A stretch of 64,000 nucleotides of DNA, from NCBI GenBank assembly GCA_945865525.1, contig CAMBDY010000005.1, positions 1 through 64,000 on the forward strand, written 5' to 3'. The notes below the pieces were generated by a model. It ran no database searches, had not been told where the DNA came from, and saw nothing but the letters and a program-made list of their open reading frames with translations. Positions 9,217 through 17,718 of this stretch are shown one piece after another (position 1 is the stretch's first letter; each line of letters starts with the position of its first letter). A program made the translations under genes and the position numbers. Source of the DNA: Nitrospira lenta (GTDB taxonomy: Bacteria > Nitrospirota > Nitrospiria > Nitrospirales > Nitrospiraceae).

Positions 9217-10044
9217 TTAGCTCTCCTTGGACCGGCGAGTTGCAAGCAGCCCGTCATAAATGCTGCGAATCTGCAGTTCGGACACGTCGGTGATGCCACG
9301 CCCATCCACAATCTTGGCCGTGGGATAAATGCCCCGCACGAGATCCGGTCCCCCAGTGCCAATATCGTCGTCGGCCGCATTGTACAAAGCCAGCAGAGCT
9401 AGCTTCAGGGCCTCTGGCTCAGCTAAGCCCTTGAGAAAATGCTCCCGCATCGTATTGCGTGCATCCTTCCCACCGGACCCGATAGCATGGTAGTCCGACT
9501 CTTCATACCGACCACCGGAAAGATCGTACTTGAAAATGCGCCCTTCGGTCCGTTTGACATCGTAGCCGACATAGAGCGGCATGACGACCAACCCTTGAAA
9601 GACCATGGGCAAATTAGCCTTAACCATCTGTCCAAGTTTATTAGCCTTCCCTTCACAAGAAAGTTGCACACCTTCCAACTTCTCGTAATGTTCCAGCTCA
9701 ACTTGGAATAGCTTCGCCATCTCGATACAGGGCCCCGCCGCACCAGCAATCGCCATCGCGGAATAATCGTCGATCTTAAACACTTTCTCAATCCGGCGCT
9801 CAGCAATTTGAAACCCTTCCGTCGCCCGTCGATCTCCGGCAATCACCACCCCCTGCTGATACTTGATTGCCAGCACCGTGGTGGCATGAGGCACACTCAT
9901 CGAGCCGGCTCCGCGCACCGGCTCGCCAGCCCCCTGCGCCTGCACGAAGCCATTCAGGCCTGTCGGCGTCAGCGCTGGATGGTGCTGCGTTAAAAAGTTG
10001 AAGAAGCTCGAATCGTCGTGATTGGGAAGAAATGGTAATTTCAT
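9217..10044 (-). CDS. prcB: 20S proteasome beta subunit (precursor with propeptide)
   Basis: The 275-residue product is the catalytic beta subunit. Residues 1-54 form a propeptide ending PHA, and the mature protein starts at Thr55 (TTVLAIKY). Counting from that threonine, Asp17 (in VVIAGD) and Lys33 (in RRIEK) occupy the canonical N-terminal nucleophile hydrolase positions, so the active site is complete. Autocatalytic removal of the propeptide during assembly is expected from the family. It lies 27 bases after dop and two bases before prcA. Confidence 0.95.
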   Translation of the reverse strand: MKLPFLPNHDDSSFFNFLTQHHPALTPTGLNGFVQAQGAGEPVRGAGSMSVPHATTVLAIKYQQGVVIAGDRRATEGFQIAERRIEKVFKIDDYSAMAIAGAAGPCIEMAKLFQVELEHYEKLEGVQLSCEGKANKLGQMVKANLPMVFQGLVVMPLYVGYDVKRTEGRIFKYDLSGGRYEESDYHAIGSGGKDARNTMREHFLKGLAEPEALKLALLALYNAADDDIGTGGPDLVRGIYPTAKIVDGRGITDVSELQIRSIYDGLLATRRSKES

Positions 10045-10071
10045 AATGTGCCCTACCAGGCTCCTTATTCG

Positions 10072-11553
10072 TCAGGCCTTGAGCCTCTCCAGCAATGCAT
10101 CGACGGTCTCGGCCTGGTCCAGCAAGTCGCTTGTCAGCGAAGCCGTCCCTCGCAGCGGGTCCATCAAGGGTACCCGTTTGATCTGATTATTGCCGACATC
10201 GAAGAGCACTGAGGTCCAGCTAACCCCGTAGAGCGACTTGGCAAACTGGCTGATGCAGCGTCCGCGGAAGTAGGCGCGCGTCCCGGAAGGGGGAGTGAAC
10301 TCCGCCCGCGCAACCTCGACCTCATGCACGACACGCTCCATCAGGTGGCTACGTTCAAGCGTAAAGTAGAGGCCCTTGTCTGGACGGACATCGTGGTACT
10401 GAAGATCCATCAGCCGGACGCGCGGATCATTCCATCCACACCCCTTCCGCTCCATATAGGATTCCATCATCTGGCGCTTAGCCACCCAATCCAGCTCGCG
10501 CACCAAAAGCCTGGGATCCTGCTCGAGCTTATCCAGCACCTCTTCCCAGCGGACAAGAATATCTTTCGTGACCTGCGAGATCTCATGACAGGCATAGTAT
10601 CCCATGGCGGCCTTCAAATAGGCTCGCTGAATAGCCACCGCCGTCATCGAGCGGCCCCCTGACAACTTAAGTGACGCTTTCATGCTCAGATCACGCGAGA
10701 CATCCTTGATGCCACGAACTGGGTCCTCCAACTCGATCTGTGGGATCTCGACGCCTGCATCCAGCAATTCCAGCAGGATGGCCAACGTACCCACCTTGAG
10801 GTAAGTTGGCAGCTCCGCCATATTGGCATCCCCGGCAATCACGTGGAGCCGCCGATACTGAGCATGTTCCGCATGGGGCTCATCCCGTGAATTCACGATG
10901 GGGCGGTGGACCATCGTATTAAGATCCACCAGACACTCGAAAAAATCCGCGCGCTGCGAAATTTGAAAATCTACTGGATTAGCCTGATTCTCCGCCCCAA
11001 CCTTCCCTGCCCCGGCGAAAATAGGCCTCGTGACCAAAAATGGCGCCACCGCTTTGACGATCCGGTCAAAGGGCACTGTGCGGGACATGAGATAGCTTTC
11101 GTGGTAGCCGTAACTGTTTCCCTTGCCGTCAGAATTGTTTTTGTACAAGACGAATGAATCACGCCCAGTCGCGTGTGCCATCTGCTCAAGACATTGGGCC
11201 AGGATATGGACGCCGGTCCGTTCGAAGGCGACGATCTCTCGAGGGCTGGTGCATTCTGGCGTGGAATATTCGGGATGGGCTCCATCGACGTAGAGGCGGC
11301 CTCCATTGGCCAGCACTTTATTTAACTGGCGATTGTAATCGGGACTGGGTCGCTCCCGTTCCCCCGGAACTTCGAATCCCCTCGCATCGAGCAGGGGGTT
11401 CTCATTTTCATAGTCCCAGACTGCCAGAGGCGCAGGCAGCCCAGAGTAGTGGGCGATGACGGCGATGGAATTGGCAACTGGGTCTGCGGCGGAAGAGTCG
11501 CGTGAGGCGATACCAAACTCTGTCTCTGTGCCCAATACGCGGGAAGTCGTCAA
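10072..11553 (-). CDS. dop: Depupylase/Pup deamidase Dop
   Basis: A 493-residue paralogue of PafA with the Dop hallmark VLGTETEFGIASRD near the N-terminus, DGAHPEYSTPECTSP, NNSDGKGNSYGYHESYL and NSRDEPHAEHAQYRRLH. Dop removes Pup from substrates, and deamidates Pup that ends in glutamine. Because the Pup in this genome ends in glutamate, only the depupylase role seems needed. The likely start is a TTG at 11553 preceded by AGGA and a 12-base dyad GTAGG-tt-CCTAC; no in-frame ATG lies nearby. It follows the ATPase gene by 29 bases. Confidence 0.93.
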   Translation of the reverse strand: MTTSRVLGTETEFGIASRDSSAADPVANSIAVIAHYSGLPAPLAVWDYENENPLLDARGFEVPGERERPSPDYNRQLNKVLANGGRLYVDGAHPEYSTPECTSPREIVAFERTGVHILAQCLEQMAHATGRDSFVLYKNNSDGKGNSYGYHESYLMSRTVPFDRIVKAVAPFLVTRPIFAGAGKVGAENQANPVDFQISQRADFFECLVDLNTMVHRPIVNSRDEPHAEHAQYRRLHVIAGDANMAELPTYLKVGTLAILLELLDAGVEIPQIELEDPVRGIKDVSRDLSMKASLKLSGGRSMTAVAIQRAYLKAAMGYYACHEISQVTKDILVRWEEVLDKLEQDPRLLVRELDWVAKRQMMESYMERKGCGWNDPRVRLMDLQYHDVRPDKGLYFTLERSHLMERVVHEVEVARAEFTPPSGTRAYFRGRCISQFAKSLYGVSWTSVLFDVGNNQIKRVPLMDPLRGTASLTSDLLDQAETVDALLERLKA

Positions 11554-11582
11554 CGAGGTAGGTTCCTACATAAATCTAACAT

Positions 11583-13352
11583 TTAGAGATAATGCCCTGT
11601 TGTCACGGTTTCGATCTGATGCGACTCGCCTAGCCCGCCGCTGATCGTCCTAAGATGCACGATCTTTTCACCCTTCTTCCCGGAGACCTTCGCCCAGTCG
11701 TCCGGATTGGTCGTATTGGGTAGGTCTTCATGTTCCTTGAACTCTTCCCGAATAGCGCGGATCAAGTCCTCGGACCGGAGGCCGCGCCCTTCCTTCGCAA
11801 TCACCCGCTTCACGGCAAACTTCTTCGCGCGAGACACGATCCCTTCGATCAGCGCTCCGCTCGCAAAATCCTTGAAATAGAGCACTTCTTTTTCACCATT
11901 CGCATAGGTGACTTCGATAAACTTATTCTCTTCTGAAGAAGCATACATCGCCTCGACCGTCAGATCGATCATCTGCACGACTAAGGCCTTGGCATCTCCG
12001 CCATGGCACTTCAAGTCGTCTACAGCAAAAGGGATATCGATACTCAGATACTTCGAGAAAATATCCTTGGCTGCCACCGCATCTGGACGCCCCACCCTCA
12101 CCTTCACATCCAACCGACCAGCACGAAGGACTGCCGGATCGATGAGATCCTGACGGTTGCTGGCACCGATTACGATCACGTTACGAAGCCGCTCCATGCC
12201 GTCAATTTCCGAGAGAAACTGCGGCACGATTGTTGACTCAATATCGGAGGAGATCCCTGTACCTCTTGTCCGGAAAAGGGCATCCATTTCATCGAAGAAG
12301 ACGATAACGGGATTGCCGTCCGCCGCCCGCTCCTTCGCTTTCTTGAACACTTCACGGACTTGGCGCTCAGACTCTCCGACATACTTATTGAGCAACTCCG
12401 GCCCCTTCACGTGCAAAAAATAGCTCCGCACTTCCTTGCCAGTAAGATGTCCAAGCTTCTTCGCGATCGAATTCGCCACGGCCTTGGCAATCAAAGTTTT
12501 CCCGCAGCCAGGCGGGCCATAGAGCAGGACCCCCTTGGGAGCGCTCAGCTTGTACTCTGAAAAAATGGTCGGGTGCAGAAACGGCAACTCCACTGCATCC
12601 CGGACCTGCTCCAACTCGCGCTGCAGGCCTCCGATATGCGCATAGTCAACATCGGGGACTTCCTCCAGCACCAACTCTTCCGCCTCGGATTTAGGAAGCT
12701 TTTCAATGACATAGCCGGAGCGAGGATCATAAAGGAGATGGTCTCCGACGCTCAATCGTTCTCCCAGCAACGGATCGCCCAGCTCGACCACCTTTTCCTC
12801 ATCAAAGTGCAACGTGATCAGCGCACGATTGCCTTCTAGCACATCCTTGAGCCGCACGACTTCGCCTTGGATATTGAAACCCTTCACCTCAATGACATTC
12901 AATGCTTCGTTTAGGACCACTTCCTGCCCCTTGCGCAGCAATGTACTGTTGATCGAGGGATGCAGGCTGACCTTCATCTTCCTGCCTGACACATAGACAT
13001 TGCCGGTTTCGTCGGCATTGAGGCTGCAAAAGATGGCGTAGGTCGAGGGAGGCGCAGTGAGTTTTTCAACTTCTCCGCGCAGCGTTTCAATCTGCGCTTT
13101 CGCTTCCTGAAGCGCGGTGACGAGCTTGTCGTTCTGTTTGGTGGCTTGGTCGAACTGGTAGCGAGATTGATAGAGCCGACGGATCTCTTCTTCCATCGAC
13201 TGGACCTGCACGCGAAGTTTTTCCACCTCGCGAACCTGTTCGTCGTTGTATGGGGCCACGTCCGCTTCTCCCTCAGTCAACCGCTTGGTAATCTGCGTGA
13301 CGGGATCTCGGAGAGACCGGAATCGAGAGGAACTTCTCTTCTTCTCAGCCAT
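11583..13352 (-). CDS. arc: Proteasome-associated AAA+ ATPase ARC/Mpa
   Basis: About 589 residues from the ATG at 13352 (the ORF track extends to a TTG four codons upstream). It has an N-terminal coiled coil (about 35-95) that in Mpa captures Pup, tandem OB-fold domains, then an AAA+ module with Walker A GPPGCGKT near 277 and Walker B VIVFFDEMDALF near 348. The protein ends in GHYL. This matches the C-terminal GQYL motif of Mpa, whose penultimate tyrosine docks on the 20S alpha ring. It is the first gene of the proteasome operon and has its own promoter about 60-85 bases upstream. Confidence 0.94.
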   Translation of the reverse strand: MAEKKRSSSRFRSLRDPVTQITKRLTEGEADVAPYNDEQVREVEKLRVQVQSMEEEIRRLYQSRYQFDQATKQNDKLVTALQEAKAQIETLRGEVEKLTAPPSTYAIFCSLNADETGNVYVSGRKMKVSLHPSINSTLLRKGQEVVLNEALNVIEVKGFNIQGEVVRLKDVLEGNRALITLHFDEEKVVELGDPLLGERLSVGDHLLYDPRSGYVIEKLPKSEAEELVLEEVPDVDYAHIGGLQRELEQVRDAVELPFLHPTIFSEYKLSAPKGVLLYGPPGCGKTLIAKAVANSIAKKLGHLTGKEVRSYFLHVKGPELLNKYVGESERQVREVFKKAKERAADGNPVIVFFDEMDALFRTRGTGISSDIESTIVPQFLSEIDGMERLRNVIVIGASNRQDLIDPAVLRAGRLDVKVRVGRPDAVAAKDIFSKYLSIDIPFAVDDLKCHGGDAKALVVQMIDLTVEAMYASSEENKFIEVTYANGEKEVLYFKDFASGALIEGIVSRAKKFAVKRVIAKEGRGLRSEDLIRAIREEFKEHEDLPNTTNPDDWAKVSGKKGEKIVHLRTISGGLGESHQIETVTTGHYL

Positions 13353-13408
13353 GACGCCACTCAATGAAGCTCAGAATCTTTGCTCGAACGAGAAGTTCCT
13401 AGAAATGG

Positions 13409-13437
13409 ATTCTAGCACCCGTTCTAGAGGTGGTCAA
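13409..13437 (-). promoter_or_regulatory. Sigma70-type promoter of the proteasome operon
   Basis: On the minus strand TTGACC (13437-13432) and TAGAAT (13414-13409) are separated by exactly 17 bases, five-of-six matches each to the -35 and -10 consensus. Transcription would start near 13402, about 50 bases before the ARC ATG. It lies in the 100-base gap after the tenI/thiE-like stop codon, so the proteasome genes need not depend on the thiamine operon. Confidence 0.6.
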
Positions 13438-13464
13438 CCGGACGACAGTAGGCTGCAACATGCG

Positions 13465-14100
13465 TCATTTTTCGCTCATCACCGCATCGACCAACTCACG
13501 TACCGCCGACTCCACATCGTCTGCGCTAAGAATCGCCGTGATCACCGCCGCACCGAACGCCCCAGCCTGCCGCATCTCACGTGCGCGCGCTGCCGTGACT
13601 CCACCAATCCCCACAATCGGAATGCGGACAGCCCGACAGGCCTTTTCAAGCGTCTGAAGACCAAGGGGTGTACCAAACGCCTGCTTGGAGGGGGTCTCAT
13701 AAATCGGACCAAGAATCACATAATCTGCTCCCTGCGACTCAGCCCGCACCGCTTCCTCCACGCTATGTACAGAAATACCCAAAAGACGATTTGTTCCCAG
13801 CAACCGCCGTGCCACAGAAACAGCGAGACTATTACTACGCAAATGGGTGCCGACACCGTCCAGAGCCAAAGCGATATCAACCCGATCGTTGATAAGGAAT
13901 TGCGATCCGTCGGAATTCGTCAGGGCCTGCACTTCCCGTGCAAGCGTGACAAGGTCCCTAGCCGAGAGATCGCGTTCACGAAGCTGAATGGCAGGGGCTG
14001 CGACTGAGAGGACGCGCTGGAGCAAAACAACGAGAGACCGCCTCTTCGTCTGATGGCGATCCGTGACAAGCAGAAGGCGGCTCGAAAGTGTCAACATCAA
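13465..14100 (-). CDS. Thiamine phosphate synthase family protein, TenI (thiazole tautomerase)-like
   Basis: The 211-residue TIM-barrel protein has the ThiE/TenI core: LLLVTDR, AIQLRERDLSARDL, FLINDRVDIALA and a phosphate-binding IVGIGGVT. Two motifs point to TenI rather than ThiE: LGISVHSVEEA, which holds the histidine used by TenI thiazole tautomerase, and GPIYETPSK, where ThiE usually has a P-T-P/S-T-K type loop. The ThiE G-V/I-H-L-G-Q-x-D segment is replaced by GTHLRSNSL. TenI speeds aromatisation of the thiazole made by ThiG, and thiS-thiG lie just upstream. A bifunctional or true ThiE role cannot be excluded, and would be needed if no other thiE exists. Confidence 0.8.
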   Translation of the reverse strand: MMLTLSSRLLLVTDRHQTKRRSLVVLLQRVLSVAAPAIQLRERDLSARDLVTLAREVQALTNSDGSQFLINDRVDIALALDGVGTHLRSNSLAVSVARRLLGTNRLLGISVHSVEEAVRAESQGADYVILGPIYETPSKQAFGTPLGLQTLEKACRAVRIPIVGIGGVTAARAREMRQAGAFGAAVITAILSADDVESAVRELVDAVMSEK

Positions 14101-14240
14101 CAGGACAATGAGACAAAAGTGCTAAGCCTTGAGTGCTGAGTGGGACGCTCAAAACGGCTAGCCCACGCGGTTGTCGGGAAAACTGACACTCCACAAGCGT
14201 CCGGTAATGGGACGTTTGGTAATTAACCTTCTAATTTATC

Positions 14241-14628
14241 CTAATTTTTAGGGGATGTTTTATCCATTGCTATTGATATCTGGTCTGGATATTTCCACAT
14301 CGCACCAGTCAACATATCTACAATCCCAAAATCAATCACTGAGCCAATTACACCTGCCAATTGAGTAGTGGAAACAATTCGGGTTGTTTTAAAGTCGTAT
14401 CCATCGGCGGTGCAATTAGCAACTAAATCACCAGCGCCTTTCGAGACTTGCAATAAATTACTTCTGCCAGTGACAGTCCCAAGGGTAGCACCATCTTTAT
14501 TGACTACAAGGCATTTAGTCTCTATTGGGTCAATAGTAAATGAAATAACCCGAGTAGTTCCTTGCGTAATAGATGCACATCCGCTTATTAAAAATGCTAT
14601 TGAGGAAACTAATATTAGATTTTTTCAT
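14241..14628 (-). pseudogene. Frameshifted small lipoprotein gene in an AT-rich islet
   Basis: A ribosome binding site AGGAG precedes ATG at 14628, but the start frame is closed quickly. Removing one A from the A6 run directly after the ATG joins the start to the long downstream frame. It then reads MKNLILVSSIAFLISGCAS, a clean signal peptide with lipobox LISGC, followed by about 110 residues ending at 14241. The mature part (SITQGTTRVISF..., TVTGRSNLLQVSKGAGDLVANC, GVIGSVIDFGIVDMLTGAMWKYPD) resembles small lipoproteins of unknown function common in Proteobacteria. The region is visibly AT-richer than its surroundings and splits thiG from the tenI/thiE-like gene, suggesting recent gain. The defect could be a sequencing error, true loss, or slippage-controlled expression. 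Confidence 0.8.
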
Positions 14629-14742
14629 TAGTTCACTCCTGGAATTTTATTATTTATTTCCATTGGAGCACTTTTAAAGATTACAAAATAGGTCCGCCAC
14701 TAAAGAGAGTCTTTCCATCCCGCTCTTTTTTGGAGCATCCTC

Positions 14743-15516
14743 CTAGAGCATCCCTTCGATCGGGCTACTCGCCGTGGCATAGAGTTTTCTCGGGATACGC
14801 CCAGCTGTATAGGCCAGCCGCCCGGCGTAGACCCCGTATTTCATCGCCTCGGCCATAGCAATGGGATCTTTGGCCCCGGCGATAGCAGTGTTCATGAGAA
14901 CCGCGTTCGCTCCTAATTCCATCGCAAAGGCTGCATCGGAAGCGGTCCCGACGCCTGCATCCACGATGATCGGCACCTTGATCATTTCCATAATGATCTT
15001 GAGGTTATAGGGATTGCGAATGCCGAGGCCTGACCCGATTGGCGCCGCTAAGGGCATGACGGCAGGACAACCAACGTCCACCAGTTTCTGCGCCACGATG
15101 GGATCATCATTCGTATAGGGGAAAACAATAAACCCTTCTTTGACTAAAATTCTTGCCGCTTCGATCAAGCCCGCTGTATCGGGGAACAGAGTCCGCTCGT
15201 CGCCAAGCACTTCTAGCTTGATCAAATCAGACACGCCTGCAGCTCTGGCCAAGCGGGCATAACGCAGCGCATCTTCGACGTTGTAACAGCCGGCCGTGTT
15301 GGGCAGGATGGTGTACTTCTTCGGGTCAAGATAATCGAGCAAGTTCTCTTTGGAGCGATCGGTGATATTCACGCGTCGCACCGCCACCGTCACCACATCG
15401 GCGCCGGAGGCCTCAATCGCCTTCTTGGTTTCAGCAAAGTCCTTATACTTTCCGGTCCCCACCCAAAGCCGAGACTGAAACTCACGACCGGCAATGATTA
15501 ACGGATCATTCTGCAT
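14743..15516 (-). CDS. thiG: Thiazole synthase
   Basis: The 257-residue TIM-barrel protein makes the thiazole phosphate of thiamine from deoxyxylulose-5-phosphate, dehydroglycine and ThiS thiocarboxylate. Diagnostic segments are [52 protein letters not shown] and [12 protein letters not shown]. The ATG overlaps the end of thiS by 11 bases, indicating coupled translation with its sulfur donor. Downstream of the stop lies the AT-rich islet. All core family motifs are present and length is normal. Confidence 0.96.
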   Translation of the reverse strand: MQNDPLIIAGREFQSRLWVGTGKYKDFAETKKAIEASGADVVTVAVRRVNITDRSKENLLDYLDPKKYTILPNTAGCYNVEDALRYARLARAAGVSDLIKLEVLGDERTLFPDTAGLIEAARILVKEGFIVFPYTNDDPIVAQKLVDVGCPAVMPLAAPIGSGLGIRNPYNLKIIMEMIKVPIIVDAGVGTASDAAFAMELGANAVLMNTAIAGAKDPIAMAEAMKYGVYAGRLAYTAGRIPRKLYATASSPIEGML

Positions 15517-15766
15517 TCACAAAGCCCCTCTCCGTGACTTGAGTCTCCGTAGGCGCGCCGCCACCGATGAAACTTAAAATCTCCAATCGATCACCCTCGT
15601 GAAGACTTCGACCATTAAAATCTTTGCGATCCAAGATTTCCAAATTCAATTCCACCGCCACGCGCTCAGCCTTGATAGCAAGATCCCTCAGCAAGTCCCC
15701 GACCGTAGCATCTGCCCGACAATCCCGTGTTTCGCCGTTTACTTGAATTTGAATCGTCGCTGCCAT
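15506..15766 (-). CDS. thiS: Sulfur carrier protein ThiS with C-terminal extension
   Basis: The product from the ATG at 15766 is 86 residues (the ORF track begins at an upstream TTG). The first 70 form a ubiquitin-like Thi[29 protein letters not shown] and [11 protein letters not shown]. ThiS normally ends at this Gly-Gly, whose carboxylate is adenylated and turned into a thiocarboxylate. Here a further 16 residues, [16 protein letters not shown], follow, and the stop codon lies inside thiG. Either the tail is removed by a protease, as in the JAMM-processed ThiS-like protein QbsE, or it reflects a split ThiS-ThiG fusion. thiF is not in the window. Confidence 0.88.
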   Translation of the reverse strand: MAATIQIQVNGETRDCRADATVGDLLRDLAIKAERVAVELNLEILDRKDFNGRSLHEGDRLEILSFIGGGAPTETQVTERGFVNAE

Positions 15767-15873
15767 CACCAATCATCCTAGGGGACCAGAAATCTGGTTG
15801 TCAACAAATCCGATTTTACTCCGCCCCTTGCCTCCGCCACCATGACCACGTCACAATCATCTCACCACCGCCT

Positions 15874-16374
15874 ATGATGTCTACCCCGCACCAGAACCAG
15901 CAGATCGCCGCCATCTTTCGGTCTATGGCGGAACGGTTAGCATCGCAACGGGCGAACCCCTATCGGGTCAGAGCCTATCGGAGGGCAGCCGACACCATCG
16001 ACGCCTTGGAGGAAGACATTGCAGCAGTCGCCTCCCGGCAGGCGCTGGAAGATCTTGATGGAGTAGGTCAGGACCTAGCCGGCAAGATTGAAGAATTTCT
16101 CAACACTGGCAGGCTCCAGGCTTATGAAGCCTTAAGAACGCCGCTCCCGGAATCCGTGAAGGCCTGGACCCAGCTCCCTGGACTGTCCGAATCCCTCGTG
16201 GCCTACCTCTACACGCGCCTCAACATTACGACCTTGCCCGATCTGGAAAGGCTCGTACGATCACACCTGCTGCGCACCGCACCAGGGTTTTCAGGATCGG
16301 AAGAACGGCTACTGGAGGCAATTACCGCCTCGCAACAGCAGATTCCTCTTACGACGCCCGAGGAAGCTCCTTAA
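15874..16374 (+). CDS. Stand-alone helix-hairpin-helix (PolX N-terminal-like) protein
   Basis: The protein has about 166 residues from the double ATG at 15874. It resembles the N-terminal 8-kDa and HhH part of family X DNA polymerases: NQQIAAIFRSMAERLASQ, then NPYRVRAYRRAADTI, and an HhH turn LDGVGQDLAGKIEEFL, followed by a second HhH-like LPGLSESLVAYLYTRL. The nucleotidyltransferase domain is missing, so it is probably a DNA-binding or DNA-end-binding protein. It is transcribed divergently from thiS and its 3' end overlaps that of ctpA by 26 bases on the opposite strand. Confidence 0.8.
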   Translation: MMSTPHQNQQIAAIFRSMAERLASQRANPYRVRAYRRAADTIDALEEDIAAVASRQALEDLDGVGQDLAGKIEEFLNTGRLQAYEALRTPLPESVKAWTQLPGLSESLVAYLYTRLNITTLPDLERLVRSHLLRTAPGFSGSEERLLEAITASQQQIPLTTPEEAP

Positions 16375-17689
16375 AGATCTTCCAGGTCTTCAACATCTCC
16401 ACCGCTTTTTGTAGCTGGACGTCCTGCTCAATCAGGGGATCGCCCACGGTATCAACGGGAGCAAGCTGAGGCAGCGCGCCGCTCTTCGACTGGCCCGCGT
16501 CTTGGCCCTTGGCAGCCTCAGCCGGCTGCTCTTTCCCCGGCACGAGAACAGACTTGGCCGGCTTCGGCTCCCCATCCTTCGTAACAGTCACAGGCGGTTG
16601 GGCCTTCACGACAATATCCGGCGTGATGCCAGTCGATTGGATCGAGCGCCCTTTCGGAGTGTAGTACTTCGCCGTCGTCAAGCGGAGGCCGGACCCATCC
16701 CCCAACGGAAGAATCGTTTGCACCGATCCCTTGCCGAACGACGTCGTGCCGACAATCACTGCCCGCCCATAATCTTGTAGCGCACCAGCCACGATCTCGG
16801 AGGCGCTGGCCGACCCTTCATTGATCAGAATGATCATGGGCGAATCGTCCATCGAATCTTTCCCCTTGGCAATCCATTCGTCCTTTTTGCTCTCGCGTCC
16901 CTTAGTGTAAACCACAAGCTTGCCAGCTGGGAGAAACTGCTCGGAGACCTCGACCGACGCAGTCAGTAGCCCGCCTGGATTGTTACGGAGGTCCAGGATC
17001 GTGGCCTGAAGCTTCAGATCCTTAAACTGCTTAAGGACCTTGCTCAAATCCCGTCCGGTCGATTTCTGAAACTGCGTCAGCCGAACGTAGCCGATATTGT
17101 CCAGCACCTTCGACTTCACACTTTCAATCTTAATGGTGTCGCGGACTAGCGTAAATTGGAGCAGATCTGGCGTCCCTTCACGCTGAATCGTCAAATTCAC
17201 TTTCGAACCCTTAAGACCGCGCATCTTCTGAACCGCATCCATCAACGTCAAGTCTTTAGTTGTTTCGTCGTTGATTTTGGTAATGAAGTCGCCAGCCTTG
17301 ATCCCGGCCTGGTAGGCCGGCGTACCCTCAATGGGCGCGATCACCGCCAAGTGGTTTTCCTTGACACCGATCTGGATGCCGACGCCTCCGAATTCCCCAT
17401 TCGTCTCCACCTGCATTTCCTTAAACATGTCTGGCGTCATGTAGGCCGAATGAGGATCGAGAGTGGAAAGCATTCCTCGGATGGCCCCCTGGACCAAGTC
17501 CTTCACCTTCGTTTCATCGACATAGCTCTTTTGAACCTGGGTCAGCACCTCAGAAAATGTTTTCAGCTCTTCATAGGTTTCCGTGGCATGGCCGGTCCGC
17601 TCCCAGCCCTTACCAAACATCACGCCCAGGACCAATGCCACGACCACCGGACCAACTATCCAGAAACGTTTCCGAGGATACTGTTCCAT
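16349..17689 (-). CDS. ctpA: C-terminal processing peptidase (S41 family)
   Basis: About 446 residues from the ATG at 17689, chosen because the longer ORF would run into envC and because MEQYPRKRFW followed by a hydrophobic stretch forms a signal anchor. A PDZ domain (FGGVGIQIG...VAPIEGTPAYQAGIKAGDFI) precedes the protease core. The catalytic serine is in NEGSASASEIV (near 296) and lysine in SFGKGSVQ (near 320). CtpA enzymes act in the periplasm; in other Gram-negatives they limit peptidoglycan hydrolases. Its place directly after envC fits such a role in cell-wall remodelling. Confidence 0.93.
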   Translation of the reverse strand: MEQYPRKRFWIVGPVVVALVLGVMFGKGWERTGHATETYEELKTFSEVLTQVQKSYVDETKVKDLVQGAIRGMLSTLDPHSAYMTPDMFKEMQVETNGEFGGVGIQIGVKENHLAVIAPIEGTPAYQAGIKAGDFITKINDETTKDLTLMDAVQKMRGLKGSKVNLTIQREGTPDLLQFTLVRDTIKIESVKSKVLDNIGYVRLTQFQKSTGRDLSKVLKQFKDLKLQATILDLRNNPGGLLTASVEVSEQFLPAGKLVVYTKGRESKKDEWIAKGKDSMDDSPMIILINEGSASASEIVAGALQDYGRAVIVGTTSFGKGSVQTILPLGDGSGLRLTTAKYYTPKGRSIQSTGITPDIVVKAQPPVTVTKDGEPKPAKSVLVPGKEQPAEAAKGQDAGQSKSGALPQLAPVDTVGDPLIEQDVQLQKAVEMLKTWKIFKELPRAS

Positions 17690-17718
17690 AATAATAACGT
17701 CCTTCCCTCTTCCGTTCT

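Noticed and set aside
14101-14742. AT-rich islet as a mobile element
   Set aside because: No transposase, integrase, target duplication or tRNA att site is visible; kept only as a likely transfer signature.
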